Shown: piece after piece, positions 30,696 through 40,928 of the stretch
Layout of the letters: the number at the start of each line of letters is the position of its first letter
Position numbering within the stretch: position 1 is the stretch's first letter
NCBI RefSeq assembly: GCF_003977595.1
Contig: NZ_RYYR01000026.1
Span: forward strand, 1-56,288
Origin: Lysinibacillus antri
Lineage (GTDB): Bacteria; Bacillota; Bacilli; Bacillales_A; Planococcaceae
Direction of reading: 5' to 3'
DNA length: 56,288 nt
The notes under the pieces: generated by a model
Seen by the model: the letters and a program-made list of their open reading frames with translations, nothing else
What the model was told of the DNA's origin: nothing
Databases searched by the model: none
Translations under genes and position numbers: made by a program

Positions 30696-32159
30696 ATGAC
30701 GTTATTTGAACGTTCATCAAAGGAATTACAAGAAGGCTTACATAACGGCGAATATAAAATTGCTGATTTAACAAACGAAGCTTTTGCTCGCATCGAAAAA
30801 CTTGATGGCGATGTACAAGCATTCTTAGCTTTAAATAAAGAAAAAGCAACTGCACAGGCGGAAGAAATGGATCAAGTGCCATTTGAAGAGCGCGGTCCAT
30901 TATTCGGTTTACCAATCGGAGTAAAAGACAACATCGTAACAGAAGGATTAGAAACGACTTGTGCTTCTAAAATTTTAGAAGGTTTTATGCCAATCTATGA
31001 TGCAACAGTTGTGAAAAAACTTCGCGATGCAGGGATGATTACTGTTGGTAAATTAAACATGGATGAATTCGCAATGGGTTCATCTAATGAAAACTCTGCA
31101 TACAAAACAACGAAAAACCCATGGAATCTTGACCATGTACCAGGGGGATCTTCAGGTGCATCAGCAGCAAGTGTTGCAGCAGGTGAAGTACCATTCTCAC
31201 TAGGTTCAGATACAGGTGGTTCAATCCGTCAACCTGCAGCTTATTGTGGCGTAGTTGGGATGAAACCTACGTATGGTCGTGTTTCTCGTTTTGGTTTAGT
31301 TGCCTTCGCATCATCATTAGACCAAATCGGACCAATTACACGTAATGTATACGACAATGCACTTCTTCTTGAAGCAATCGCAGGGGTAGACCCGAACGAT
31401 TCAACTTCAGCGAATATCCCAGTGCCAAACTACGTATCAAAACTGAATGGCGACATTAAAGGTTTACGTATTGCGGTACCAAAAGAATACCTTGGTGAAG
31501 GGGTAGGCGAGGCTGCTCGTAACTCAGTTCGCGAGGCTCTTGAAGTATTAAAAGGTTTAGGCGCTACGGTTGAAGAAGTATCTCTTCCTCACTCAAAATA
31601 CGCTTTAGCTGCATACTATATTCTTTCATCATCTGAAGCTTCCTCTAACCTTTCTCGTTTCGATGGAATCCGTTATGGTTTCCGTGCTGAAGGCGTGAAA
31701 AACTTAATGGAGCTTTATAAAGAAACACGTGCACAAGGTTTCGGTGATGAAGTAAAACGTCGTATCATGCTGGGAACTTATTCATTAAGTGCTGGTACGT
31801 ACGATGCTTACTACAAAAAAGCACAACAAGTTCGTACATTAATTAAAGAAGATTACGATAAAGTATTCGAAAACTATGATGTCATTGTTGGACCAACTTC
31901 ACCAACACCAGCATTCAAAATTGGCGAAAATGTAGATGACCCAATGACGATGTATGCAAACGACATTTTAACAATTCCAATTAACTTAGCAGGTGTACCA
32001 GCGATCTCAATTCCATGTGGTTTTGAAAATGGTCTTCCACTAGGTTTACAAATTATCGGTAAACATTTCGATGAGGAAACAATTTACCGTGCTGCATACG
32101 CTTATGAAAATGCAACAGACTTTAATAAACAAACTCCTCAAATTTGGGAGGGTAAATAA
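30696..32159 (+). CDS. gatA: Glutamyl-tRNA(Gln) amidotransferase subunit A
   Basis: 487-aa amidase-signature enzyme that releases ammonia from glutamine for transamidation of Glu-tRNA(Gln) and Asp-tRNA(Asn). The catalytic Ser-cisSer-Lys elements are visible: GVKDNI (Lys), [10 protein letters not shown] and [14 protein letters not shown]. The 2-nt gap to gatB implies coupled translation. Confidence 0.97.
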   Translation: MTLFERSSKELQEGLHNGEYKIADLTNEAFARIEKLDGDVQAFLALNKEKATAQAEEMDQVPFEERGPLFGLPIGVKDNIVTEGLETTCASKILEGFMPIYDATVVKKLRDAGMITVGKLNMDEFAMGSSNENSAYKTTKNPWNLDHVPGGSSGASAASVAAGEVPFSLGSDTGGSIRQPAAYCGVVGMKPTYGRVSRFGLVAFASSLDQIGPITRNVYDNALLLEAIAGVDPNDSTSANIPVPNYVSKLNGDIKGLRIAVPKEYLGEGVGEAARNSVREALEVLKGLGATVEEVSLPHSKYALAAYYILSSSEASSNLSRFDGIRYGFRAEGVKNLMELYKETRAQGFGDEVKRRIMLGTYSLSAGTYDAYYKKAQQVRTLIKEDYDKVFENYDVIVGPTSPTPAFKIGENVDDPMTMYANDILTIPINLAGVPAISIPCGFENGLPLGLQIIGKHFDEETIYRAAYAYENATDFNKQTPQIWEGK

Positions 32160-32161
32160 TT

Positions 32162-33607
32162 ATGAACTTTGAAACAGTTATTGGTTTAGAAGTACACGTT
32201 GAATTAAAAACAGATTCGAAAATTTTCTCTCCAGCACCGAACCATTTTGGTGCAGAGCCAAATACAAATACAACAGTAATCGACCTTGGTTATCCAGGGG
32301 TATTACCTGTATTAAATAAAAATGTAGTTGATTTTGCGATGAAAGCTTCATTAGCTCTTAACATGAAAATCAACCAACACACAAAATTTGACCGTAAAAA
32401 CTATTTCTATCCAGACAATCCGAAAGCGTATCAAATCTCTCAGTTCGATAAACCAATTGGATATGATGGCTGGATTGAAATCGAAGTTCCAGGTACTGAT
32501 GGCGGGGAAGGCTACAAAAAGAAAATCGGTATTACACGTCTTCATATGGAAGAAGATGCTGGTAAATTAACACATGGTGACGGCTATTCATTAGTTGACT
32601 TTAACCGTCAAGGTACACCTCTTGTGGAAATCGTTTCTGAACCAGACATTCGCACGCCTGCTGAAGCGTATGCATACCTTGAAAAAATAAAATCTATTAT
32701 TCAATATACAGGTGTTTCTGACGTGCGTATGGAGGAAGGTTCACTTCGTTGTGACGCGAACATTTCAATCCGTCCATATGGTCAAGAAGAATTTGGTACG
32801 AAAACAGAGCTGAAAAACTTAAACTCTTTCAACTTTGTACGTAAAGGTCTTGAGCATGAAGAAGTACGCCAAGCAGAAGTATTAATGGCTGGTGGCGAAA
32901 TTCAACAAGAAACTCGTCGCTTTGATGAAAAAACAGGTAAGACTGTCCTTATGCGTGTAAAAGAAGGTACAGATGATTACCGTTACTTCCCAGAGCCAGA
33001 CTTAGTAGATCTTCAAATTGACGACGAATGGTTAGAACGCGTTCGTGCTTCAATTCCTGAACTTCCAGATGCTCGTAAAAAACGCTATGTTGAAGAACTT
33101 GGCTTAAACGATTACGATGCAAGTGTCCTAGTAGTAAACAAAGAAATTTCGGATTTCTTTGATGAAATGGTTACAGCAGGCGCTGACGCAAAACTTTCTG
33201 CTAACTGGTTAATGGGTGATGTTTCAGCCTACTTAAACGCAGAGCAAAAAGAACTAAGGGATACAGCATTAACAGCAGAGAATTTAGCTGGAATGGTGAA
33301 ATTAATTGCAGATGGAACGATTTCATCTAAAATTGCGAAAAAAGTATTCACTGAGCTTGTACAAAACGGTGGAGACGCTGCGAAGATCGTAAAAGACAAA
33401 GGATTAGTTCAAATTTCTGATCCTGCTGTTTTACTAGGTTTCGTAACAGAAGCATTAGATGCAAATCCACAATCAATTGAAGACTTCAAAAACGGGAAAG
33501 ACCGTGCAATTGGCTTCCTAGTAGGTCAAATTATGAAAGCTTCAAAAGGGCAAGCAAACCCACCAATGTTAAATAAAATCTTGCTTGAAGAAATTAATAA
33601 ACGCTAA
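32162..33607 (+). CDS. gatB: Glutamyl-tRNA(Gln) amidotransferase subunit B
   Basis: 481 aa. Kinase/transferase subunit that phosphorylates the misacylated Glu-tRNA and transfers ammonia. [60 protein letters not shown] and the C-terminal tRNA-binding YqeY-like tail ending [16 protein letters not shown] are present. Confidence 0.97.
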   Translation: MNFETVIGLEVHVELKTDSKIFSPAPNHFGAEPNTNTTVIDLGYPGVLPVLNKNVVDFAMKASLALNMKINQHTKFDRKNYFYPDNPKAYQISQFDKPIGYDGWIEIEVPGTDGGEGYKKKIGITRLHMEEDAGKLTHGDGYSLVDFNRQGTPLVEIVSEPDIRTPAEAYAYLEKIKSIIQYTGVSDVRMEEGSLRCDANISIRPYGQEEFGTKTELKNLNSFNFVRKGLEHEEVRQAEVLMAGGEIQQETRRFDEKTGKTVLMRVKEGTDDYRYFPEPDLVDLQIDDEWLERVRASIPELPDARKKRYVEELGLNDYDASVLVVNKEISDFFDEMVTAGADAKLSANWLMGDVSAYLNAEQKELRDTALTAENLAGMVKLIADGTISSKIAKKVFTELVQNGGDAAKIVKDKGLVQISDPAVLLGFVTEALDANPQSIEDFKNGKDRAIGFLVGQIMKASKGQANPPMLNKILLEEINKR

Positions 33608-33613
33608 TCATTA

Positions 33614-33653
33614 TGGCCACCCTATAAGTTGAGAAAACTTTAGGGTGGTCTTT
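33614..33653 (+). terminator. Terminator after gatB
   Basis: Long stem GGCCACCCT-A-AAGTT / AACTT-AGGGTGGTC with mismatches and a GAGA-type loop, followed by a short T-rich tract. Closes gatCAB. Confidence 0.8.
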
Positions 33654-33747
33654 ATGTAGTAAGAGCTTATACATCCTTCCAAAACAGAAAAATTGTATTT
33701 CCCATTTTCAAAAGGCAAAATAGACAATAGAAAGGGAGGAATGAACA

Positions 33748-34314
33748 ATGAAAACCGAACAACAATATTTTGAACAATCCATGTCAATGGCAGACTACAT
33801 GAATCAAATGACGACGCATTTAAAAGATCCAAGCTTTAAGGTGTATGAAAACTTCCAGGTCAATCCAAAAGATGAAGTATTCCAATTATTAAAAGAGCAA
33901 AAACCACATATTTTAGCGATTACCGAAGACTGGTGTGGAGATGCGATGCTGAACAACCCAGTTATTCGTAAAATTGCAGAAGCGGCAGATTTGGATATAC
34001 GATGTGCATTTCGTGATCAGGATACGGACTTAATTGATCGCCATCTGACAAATGGAGGTAGAGCGATTCCAATCTACCTTTTCCTTAGTGAACAAGGAGA
34101 AGTGATTGGCAAATGGGGTCCTCGTGCGCCTGAACTTCAACAAATGGTCACAGAAATGCGTACGACCTTACCTGAAAAAGATGACCCAACATTTGAAGAA
34201 AAACAAAAACAATTGTATACTTCATTGCAGGAGAAATATGTTCAAGATCCACAATGTGCAAAATGGGTATACGAAGATATGAAAACAGTGATTACAAATT
34301 TATTATCAAAATAG
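33748..34314 (+). CDS. Thioredoxin-like fold protein with single-Cys WCGDA motif
   Basis: 188 aa. The core (~40-130) has a thioredoxin-like pattern with TEDWCGDAMLN in place of WCxxC: only the first cysteine of the redox pair remains. A cis-Pro segment (GGRAIPIYLFL) follows. This matches the Thioredoxin_9 type family of unknown substrate. A helical C-terminal extension (~135-188) contains one further Cys. Preceded by GGGAGG and located between gatB and dgkB. Redox activity, if any, would be monothiol (inference). Confidence 0.8.
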   Translation: MKTEQQYFEQSMSMADYMNQMTTHLKDPSFKVYENFQVNPKDEVFQLLKEQKPHILAITEDWCGDAMLNNPVIRKIAEAADLDIRCAFRDQDTDLIDRHLTNGGRAIPIYLFLSEQGEVIGKWGPRAPELQQMVTEMRTTLPEKDDPTFEEKQKQLYTSLQEKYVQDPQCAKWVYEDMKTVITNLLSK

Positions 34315-34438
34315 AACGTATTATCATAAAATAATTTAAGGATATCAGTTCTCTTCATCGCTACCTTTTGCTTGAAGGGAACTTTCCATTTATTGAAAGC
34401 GTTTTTAGTACATATTGAAAAATAGGATGGACGATAAC

Positions 34439-35362
34439 ATGAAAAGAGCACGAATCATTTACAATCCAACGTCAGGTAGAGAAGCATTTAAACGATATTT
34501 ACCTGAAGTGTTAGAGAAGCTTGAAATCGCTGGGTATGAAACATCTTGCCATGCCACAACCGGTGAAGGGGATGCGAAAAATGCTGCAGCAAATGCGGTT
34601 GAACGTGGATTTGATATTATCATTGCAGCAGGTGGAGATGGTACATTAAATGAAGTTGTAGCGGGAATAAGCCCATTTGAAAACCGTCCAAAGCTTGGTC
34701 TGGTACCAATGGGGACGACGAATGACTTTGCTCGTGCAGTACACATTCCAAGAAAAATTGATGAGGCAATTGATATTATTATTCAAGGTGATACAATCCC
34801 GGTAGATGTAGGGCTTATAAATGATGACCGCTACTTTATTAATATCGCAGCTGGTGGTCGTATTACAGAGCTAACATACGAAGTACCAAGCAAAATGAAA
34901 ACAGTACTTGGACAACTCGCGTACTATTTAAAAGGGATCGAAATGATTCCATCTATCAAAGCAACTAACATGCGAATCGAATATGATGATGAAGTATTCG
35001 AAGGAGAAGCCATGATGTTTTTATGTGGGTTAACCAATTCCGTGGGGGGCTTTGAAAAAATTGCACCGGATGCCAGTATTAATGATGGATTATTTACAAT
35101 GATGATTTTGAAAAAGTGTAATATTGCAGACTTTATTCGAATTGCGTCTCTTGCTTTGCGCGGGGAACATTTAAATGATCCAAATGTTATTTACAGAAAA
35201 TCTAGCGTTGTCAAAGTGTCACCTGCTGAAGAAAATGCCGAGATTCATATTAACTTAGATGGTGAATACGGTGGAGATGCACCAGTACAATTCACCAACT
35301 TAAAACGCCATATTGAAGTATTCGTTCCAATTAACGATATTCGTGAGCAGGATCGAGTTTAA
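34439..35362 (+). CDS. dgkB: Diacylglycerol kinase DgkB
   Basis: 307-aa soluble lipid kinase that returns diacylglycerol from lipoteichoic acid synthesis to phosphatidic acid. Catalytic-domain motifs IIYNPTSGRE, AAGGDGTLNEVVAG and PMGTTNDFARA are intact, with the DGLF and LDGEYGGDAP regions downstream. In-frame starts at 34415 (TTG) and 34427 (ATG) exist; AGGATGG before 34439 and homologous MKRARIIYNP N-termini decide the start. Confidence 0.95.
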   Translation: MKRARIIYNPTSGREAFKRYLPEVLEKLEIAGYETSCHATTGEGDAKNAAANAVERGFDIIIAAGGDGTLNEVVAGISPFENRPKLGLVPMGTTNDFARAVHIPRKIDEAIDIIIQGDTIPVDVGLINDDRYFINIAAGGRITELTYEVPSKMKTVLGQLAYYLKGIEMIPSIKATNMRIEYDDEVFEGEAMMFLCGLTNSVGGFEKIAPDASINDGLFTMMILKKCNIADFIRIASLALRGEHLNDPNVIYRKSSVVKVSPAEENAEIHINLDGEYGGDAPVQFTNLKRHIEVFVPINDIREQDRV

Positions 35363-35368
35363 TTATGT

Positions 35369-35405
35369 AAGCCCTTTTAGGAAAAAAACTAAAGGGGCTT
35401 TTTCT
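35369..35405 (+). terminator. Terminator after dgkB
   Basis: 12-bp stem AAGCCCTTTTAG / CTAAAGGGGCTT (one G-U pair), A-rich loop, and five T. Separates dgkB from the acyltransferase gene. Confidence 0.9.
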
Positions 35406-35487
35406 TATGCATTTTATTAATATCCCTTAATCTTGGAAAAGCTAAAAGCATGTATCAAGGCTTGTACACAAGTGACGGAGGGATACA

Positions 35488-37473
35488 ATGCGCGATTTAA
35501 AAGCACCAGTGAAGAAATTTCGTCCAGAGATTGAAGGCGTACGTGTAATAGCAGCAATCCTTGTGGCAGTCTATCATATTTGGCTCGGAAAAGTGTCAGG
35601 TGGGGTTGATGTTTTCTTCATCGTTTCAGGGTTTCTAATTACAACTTCCTTATTATCGAAAATCGAAAAAGATGGGCACATAAAAATTTTCGACTATTTA
35701 CTAGGACTTTTAAAAAGACTGATTCCTTTAGCCTTTACCGTCCTTTTCGTTACCTCGCTTTTATCCATAGTGATTATGCCGAAAGTACAATGGGAGCAAA
35801 TTATCTCAGAAGTAATTGCCTCTGGTTTGTATTTTGAAAACTGGGAGCTCGCATTTAACGCGGTCGATTATTTAGAGCAAAGCAATGAAGCGAGTCCCTT
35901 GCAGCATTTTTGGGCACTTTCATTACAAGGGCAATTTTATCTTTTATGGCCACTCATTATTACGTTTTCGTTTTTTCTTGCACGGAAAATCTTCAAACTT
36001 CCGCCAAGATTTATGTTATTAACAGTTTTTGCACAACTCTTTATTTTTTCAATCATTTATTCCATTTATAAAACAGCTGTCAATCAACCATGGGCATATT
36101 TTGATACCTTTGCTCGAGTGTGGGAGTTTAGCTTAGGTGGGATGGTTGCCTTACTTATTTCAGCAATAGCGTTTAATAAAACCGTAAGTGGAATAATAGG
36201 ATGGGTTGGTTTAGCAATCATTTGTTTAACGGGGATTTTATTGCCTGTTTCTACGGTATTTCCAGGATTCGCAGCGCTATTGCCAACTACCGGAGTTATT
36301 TTGGTCTTACTTGCTGCACAGAATGGACCGCGCTTTGGAGTAGAAAAACTGTTAGGCGCTAAGCCATTTGTTTACTTGGGCAGTTTTTCTTATGGAATAT
36401 ACTTATGGCATTGGCCATTGTTTATTTTTTATTTAACGTATTTTAAGGTAGAAACCGTATCGCTCGCTGCTGGCATTGCTATTTTAGTTGTCACATTTAT
36501 TTTATCTTTTATGACGACGAAAGTATTAGAAGCACCTGTCCGAAAACTGAATATACGGGAGGGAAAAGGGAAATTTGTCGCTGCTGCCTCGGCATTTGTT
36601 GTTCCGGTCATTGTCATTCTCATTTTTTGGAGTGTACAACTAAGAGAGGGTAGCCAACAAATCTTCCCTGCGAGTGATTATCCTGGCGCACAAGCACTTG
36701 CCGTCGAAGGAACAATCAATACAGATGTTGAACCAATTCCATCCATGTTAGAGATAAAATATAATCTACCTGAATTTTATAATGATCCCAATTGTGTTAC
36801 ACGATCTGGTGGAACTTTATCCAAATGTTCCTTTGGAGTAATTGATAATCCACAATATACAGTAGCTCTTGTAGGGGGATCGCATTCTGGGCATTGGTTT
36901 CCGGCCATTATGGAATTTGCGGAGGAGTTAAAGTTAAAAGTGGATGTATATAATCACGATGGTTGCAAATTTGCCAGTGGAGACTTTAATGGAATTCTTA
37001 CGGAAAGCTGTATCGAATGGAATAAACGAATGATGGAAGAACTGATAAATCATCCACCTGACTTAGTATTTACAACGGCATCCATCAGCAATGACGACTT
37101 TGTACCACAGGAGTACATTGACCATTGGCGAAATCTGAAAGGTAGCACAAATGTATTTGCCATTCGGGACAACCCTCAAATGGAGGAAAACATTCCATTA
37201 TGTTTGGAGCGGAAACAAGATTATCTACAATGCTCAGTTGAACGAAAAAATGCGCTATCAAAAGTTCAGCCATGGGAAAATACAAAAGGTATTCCAGATA
37301 ACGTGTATTTTGCAGATTTATCCGATTACTTCTGTGACGAAACGATGTGCTATTCCGTCATTGGCAATATCATCGTGTACCGGGATGCACATCATATAAC
37401 TGTAGAATATGCTAAAACGCTCGCACCATTTTTAAAAGAGCATATTGTAAAAGCATTAGAGTGGATTTCGTAA
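35488..37473 (+). CDS. OatA-like membrane acyltransferase with SGNH domain
   Basis: 661 aa. The N-terminal two thirds form an acyltransferase-3 domain with about ten to eleven membrane helices; the start (FRPEIEGVRVIAAILVAVYHIW) carries the family His. The extracytoplasmic C-terminal domain (~420-661) is SGNH-hydrolase-like with GGSHSGHW (nucleophile block) and DAHHIT (Asp/His block) near the end. Such proteins O-acetylate cell-wall or surface polysaccharides, peptidoglycan in the OatA case. The acceptor here is unknown. It lies between dgkB and rlmCD, a position not occupied in B. subtilis, so it may be acquired. Confidence 0.88.
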   Translation: MRDLKAPVKKFRPEIEGVRVIAAILVAVYHIWLGKVSGGVDVFFIVSGFLITTSLLSKIEKDGHIKIFDYLLGLLKRLIPLAFTVLFVTSLLSIVIMPKVQWEQIISEVIASGLYFENWELAFNAVDYLEQSNEASPLQHFWALSLQGQFYLLWPLIITFSFFLARKIFKLPPRFMLLTVFAQLFIFSIIYSIYKTAVNQPWAYFDTFARVWEFSLGGMVALLISAIAFNKTVSGIIGWVGLAIICLTGILLPVSTVFPGFAALLPTTGVILVLLAAQNGPRFGVEKLLGAKPFVYLGSFSYGIYLWHWPLFIFYLTYFKVETVSLAAGIAILVVTFILSFMTTKVLEAPVRKLNIREGKGKFVAAASAFVVPVIVILIFWSVQLREGSQQIFPASDYPGAQALAVEGTINTDVEPIPSMLEIKYNLPEFYNDPNCVTRSGGTLSKCSFGVIDNPQYTVALVGGSHSGHWFPAIMEFAEELKLKVDVYNHDGCKFASGDFNGILTESCIEWNKRMMEELINHPPDLVFTTASISNDDFVPQEYIDHWRNLKGSTNVFAIRDNPQMEENIPLCLERKQDYLQCSVERKNALSKVQPWENTKGIPDNVYFADLSDYFCDETMCYSVIGNIIVYRDAHHITVEYAKTLAPFLKEHIVKALEWIS

Positions 37474-37568
37474 AAGTTTATGACTAGAAATCGACATGAA
37501 CTTTACATCCTAATAACAAAAATTTCTTTGACCATGCTACAATAGAAAGACTGAATGGAGGACCGAGC

Positions 37569-38930
37569 ATGGCAGCACCAGTAAAGAAAAATGATCGCAA
37601 AATAGTATATATAGAAGATTTAACCCACGACGGAAATGGGGTAGCGAAAATCGATGGCTACCCATTATTTATCCAGGGCGCACTACCGGATGAAACAGCG
37701 GAAATTCACGTACTGAAAACATTAAAGAATTATGGATTCGCTAAAATTGTTGATATTATCAAACCCTCACCAGATCGAGTAAAGGCACCTTGTATTTATT
37801 TCGGCAAGTGCGGTGGGTGTCAACTTCAACATTTATCCTACGAAGGACAATTGAAGTGGAAAGAAAATATGGTTCAAAACGTGATGAAACGGATTGGGAA
37901 AATTGATGCCCCTGTTCTTCCGGTCAAAGGAATGCAAGACCCATGGAATTACCGCAATAAATCTCAAATTCCTTTTTCTATGACAGAGACAGGACCAATT
38001 GCAGGGTTTTATAAATCAAAAACCCATGAAATTGTTGACATGGAGCGTTGTCTAATTCAAGTAGGGGAAGCCGATGAAATGATGGCCAACCTGAAAAAAG
38101 AATTGATGGAAATCGGCCTACAACCATATAACGAAGCATCTCACCAAGGAATGCTACGTCACGTCGTCGTTCGAAAAGGACGAGCAACAGGGGAAGTAAT
38201 GGTCGTGCTAGTGACGAATAAACACAAGTTCCCGCAAAAAGACGCGGCAATTGAGCTAATTCGTAAACTCGTGCCAAATGTGACATCAATCGTGCAAAAC
38301 GTGAACATCGAGAAAACAAACGTTATTTTAGGAAACGAAACCATCACATTATGGGGTAAAGACTTTATTGAAGATATGATTGGTGGCGTGCGCTTTGAAA
38401 TTTCAGCACGTTCCTTCTACCAAGTGAATCCTGTACAGACGGAAGTATTGTATAAACAAGCTTTGGATTACGCACAACTTACAGGGGAAGAAACGGTCAT
38501 TGATGCGTATTGTGGCATTGGGACGATTTCGTTATTCCTAGCCCAAAAAGCAAAGTATGTTATGGGTGTAGAAATCGTGGAGCAAGCTATTGAAGACGCA
38601 AAACGTAACGCTGAATTGAATGGTTTAACAAATACGTACTTTGAAGCTGGTCCAGCAGAAGAAGTCATTCCTCGTTGGTATGCAGATGGAAAAGAAGCAG
38701 ACGTATTAGTTGTCGATCCACCCCGCAAAGGTTGCGACGAAGCACTGTTAAACACAATTATTGAACAAAAACCAAAACGAGTAGTTTATGTATCCTGTAA
38801 CCCTGCAACATTAGCGCGGGATTTACGCGTATTAGAAGACGGCGGGTATAAGACGATGGAGATTCAGCCAGTGGATATGTTTCCGCAGACGACGCATTGT
38901 GAAGCGGTTGCTTGGTTGGAGTTAGTATAA
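37569..38930 (+). CDS. rlmCD: 23S rRNA (uracil-5-)-methyltransferase RlmCD/RumA
   Basis: 453-aa SAM-dependent m5U methyltransferase. In B. subtilis the RlmCD enzyme modifies 23S U747 and U1939. An N-terminal TRAM domain (~5-65) is followed by the Fe-S motif C-x5-C-x2-C (CIYFGKCGGC) with a fourth Cys in MERC. The SAM motif VIDAYCGIGTISL, the DPPRKGCDEAL region, catalytic Cys SCNPATLARDL and the C-terminal TTHCEAVAWLEL follow. ATG with GGAGG upstream. Its 3' end marks the left border of the accessory region. Confidence 0.95.
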   Translation: MAAPVKKNDRKIVYIEDLTHDGNGVAKIDGYPLFIQGALPDETAEIHVLKTLKNYGFAKIVDIIKPSPDRVKAPCIYFGKCGGCQLQHLSYEGQLKWKENMVQNVMKRIGKIDAPVLPVKGMQDPWNYRNKSQIPFSMTETGPIAGFYKSKTHEIVDMERCLIQVGEADEMMANLKKELMEIGLQPYNEASHQGMLRHVVVRKGRATGEVMVVLVTNKHKFPQKDAAIELIRKLVPNVTSIVQNVNIEKTNVILGNETITLWGKDFIEDMIGGVRFEISARSFYQVNPVQTEVLYKQALDYAQLTGEETVIDAYCGIGTISLFLAQKAKYVMGVEIVEQAIEDAKRNAELNGLTNTYFEAGPAEEVIPRWYADGKEADVLVVDPPRKGCDEALLNTIIEQKPKRVVYVSCNPATLARDLRVLEDGGYKTMEIQPVDMFPQTTHCEAVAWLELV

Positions 38931-38936
38931 AAAGAG

Positions 38937-38973
38937 AAGAACGGATTCCCGATGATGGAATGCGTTCTTTTTT
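38937..38973 (+). terminator. Terminator after rlmCD
   Basis: AAGAACG / CGTTCTT plus an inner ATTCC / GGAAT helix (one mismatch), followed by T6. Ends rlmCD transcription. Confidence 0.85.
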
Positions 38974-39025
38974 CTTGTTGTTCTAAAAAGCTGAAAGATA
39001 TTTAAGTTTTAGTAGTACGAACACA

Positions 39026-39340
39026 TGTGACACCCTAATATAAACACTACACATCATAGTGTGACACCGCAAAATAAACACGACCAATCATAATAAACTC
39101 GCGACCACCTGCAACGACTTGTAAGAATAAAGTCCGTACCAAAACGCATGAGAAAAAGCCCGACAAAGCCCGCGCAATCAACGTTTGCATAAAAAGCGTG
39201 AGTGGAAAATCTTTATTTTAACTCGCCAAAACGTGTGAAAAAAAGCGTGGAAAAAGCGTGAAAAACCGATGTGTTTTTGCGAAAAAGTGGGCAAAAAGCG
39301 GGGAAAAGGGAACGACTTTATTTTAACTCCCAACGGTCGA
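39026..39340. repeat. Array of transposon-end-like repeats downstream of rlmCD
   Basis: No gene is seen in 38977-39494. Two 24-bp repeats (39027-39050, 39061-39084; 20/24 identical) share GTGACACC and ATAAACAC. Further ATAAAC/ATAAAG cores occur at 39093 and 39127, giving a 34-19-34 bp core spacing. In the opposite orientation an exact 14-mer CTTTATTTTAACTC occurs at 39211 and 39316, with a weaker site near 39271. Opposed arrays, one dense and one dispersed, resemble the TnsB-binding ends of Tn7-like transposons. No transposase gene or exact termini are found, so this is a candidate relic. Confidence 0.5.
39185..39308. repeat. Degenerate purine-rich AAAAAGCGTG repeats
   Basis: At least five imperfect copies of AAAAAGCG[TG]G (near 39191, 39242, 39251, 39284-39290 and 39294-39300) make a strongly strand-biased A/G-rich tract inside the array described above. 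Function unknown. Confidence 0.6.
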
Positions 39341-39402
39341 ATGCGGGTTGGTGGGGTGTGAATTGGTATGTTGTTTTTTTTAACAGTCCAATAGTGGAGC
39401 TA

Positions 39403-39442
39403 TAAAAAAAGAATTTGAGGAAAATACTTCCTATCGAATTCT
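39403..39442 (-). terminator. Terminator of the 477-aa gene (minus strand)
   Basis: On the minus strand AGAATTCGATAGGAA / TTCCTCAAATTCT forms an imperfect stem followed by seven T. It lies ~50 bp after the stop of the minus-strand gene. Confidence 0.8.
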
Positions 39443-39494
39443 AGAATCGACTGTTAATAATTAAATAATCTTTTCGCTAGTGAGAGAATCCTCA

Positions 39495-40928
39495 CTAATC
39501 GCAATAATTCTTTTTAAAATAGATAGGATCGACATATTTACCACATGGATAATATTCTCCCATAACTTCAGGTGAAACGATGTCACCCTCAGGAACATCC
39601 TTTGCAGAATATGGGAAGTCGTCAGAAACTATCTTATTTCTGTAAAAAAGTTGTAGTGGAATTAAAGGCAGATTGCTTGCATCAATCCAATTAAACCCAC
39701 TTTCTGTAGTCACACAAGATGGACGTGGTGCACCAAAGCTGATGACTAGATTAACATAACCATTTTTATCAATAACTGTTTCAAAATCTGAAAGTGTATA
39801 AAGTCCTAATAAGCCTACTGGGGATACAAACGACATACTCCAGTAACGCATGTCTTCATTTCCTAGGATTCCAATATTGTGATACGTATCGGGAAATGTA
39901 GGAGCTTTCCAGCGAAGAAACAATAACTTACTTGGGTCTCTTTGAAGTTCATCAGATAGAATATAGCCATCATTATAATCATATTGAATTAATGCGGATG
40001 CGCGACTTAGGGTACGCCAGGATATATCGCATTTTTCTCCACGATTCTTTTTAGGAGAAGAAAAATACCATTCATTTTGTATGGAATTATTTTTTGGTTT
40101 TGAAGGATTATCAATAGTGGTTTGATTTGTTTGTTCAACGTTCTTTGAATATCTTTTATCCTGTGGTACTGGAACGTACATAATTTTAGGAAACCCTACA
40201 CCACCCGTGTGATCATACCCGATACTTGGAACATAAATACGGAGCTCTATTGTCCCGTGTGTATTAGGTACACCATTTGGCATCGTTCCTACATAAACGA
40301 TATTATTACCTGCCCCTGGAACAAAATGATCAGAACCTTCTGGTGGTGCAGTAAAACGGATTTTTAAAGTATAATTTCGATTTTTGGCATTCCAGTCAGC
40401 ACCATGCAAAAATGGATTGGTACTTTCTGGATCAGGAATCAACTTGTAGTCAGGTATTGTAGCTATAGTAAGGTCAGCTAAACCTATTACACTAAAGGAC
40501 AAATATCTTGCATATGGGTATTGTCCTTTTATCACAATCTCTACATTAGGATCCACTGCATACGGAAAAGTATTATAACTAGCATTATAATCTCCTAACA
40601 TCCCCAAGTTATTACTGAGTTGATGAATCCAATTTTGCATACTTGGCAATGACGGTGGACTGGTAACAGTATTCTGGTAACGATAAGTTGGAACAGAAGG
40701 ATCGACTGGGGAGGGTTGATTTCTCGATATGGGTGGGCTCTGAACGATATTAGGTATAAACTGAGCAGGAACATAAGGATATGAGTAAGTTGGGCTCTGT
40801 AATACCGGTGAGTATGGAAGAATAAGCTGATTAGGCTGGGAAGTATAAGGAAGGTAAAAGTTATGTTGTTGTTGTGTCATAAAATTAGGATCTGTTTGTC
40901 TGAAATATAAATTTCTCACGGATAGCAT
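39495..40928 (-). CDS. Uncharacterised protein, Pro/Tyr-rich N-terminus and beta-rich body
   Basis: 477 aa. Not confidently recognised. Residues ~18-95 are rich in Pro, Tyr, Gln and Ser (YSYPYVPAQFIP), resembling spore-surface or wall-exposed low-complexity regions. The rest looks beta-rich, with motifs ARYLSFSVIG, PDPESTNPFLHGADW, NYTLKIRFTAPP, GTIELRIYVPSIG and a Cys-containing end PCGKYVDP. Similar patterns occur in scattered conserved hypothetical proteins of actinobacteria (memory, not checked). No signal peptide or TM segment is evident. GAGGAG precedes the ATG; own terminator. Probably an accessory, perhaps spore- or surface-related protein (inference). Confidence 0.75.
   Translation of the reverse strand: MLSVRNLYFRQTDPNFMTQQQHNFYLPYTSQPNQLILPYSPVLQSPTYSYPYVPAQFIPNIVQSPPISRNQPSPVDPSVPTYRYQNTVTSPPSLPSMQNWIHQLSNNLGMLGDYNASYNTFPYAVDPNVEIVIKGQYPYARYLSFSVIGLADLTIATIPDYKLIPDPESTNPFLHGADWNAKNRNYTLKIRFTAPPEGSDHFVPGAGNNIVYVGTMPNGVPNTHGTIELRIYVPSIGYDHTGGVGFPKIMYVPVPQDKRYSKNVEQTNQTTIDNPSKPKNNSIQNEWYFSSPKKNRGEKCDISWRTLSRASALIQYDYNDGYILSDELQRDPSKLLFLRWKAPTFPDTYHNIGILGNEDMRYWSMSFVSPVGLLGLYTLSDFETVIDKNGYVNLVISFGAPRPSCVTTESGFNWIDASNLPLIPLQLFYRNKIVSDDFPYSAKDVPEGDIVSPEVMGEYYPCGKYVDPIYFKKNYCD

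Noticed and set aside
39185..39308. CRISPR array or plasmid-type iterons
   Set aside because: Repeats are short, degenerate and unevenly spaced, with no unique spacers of constant length and no cas or rep gene nearby.
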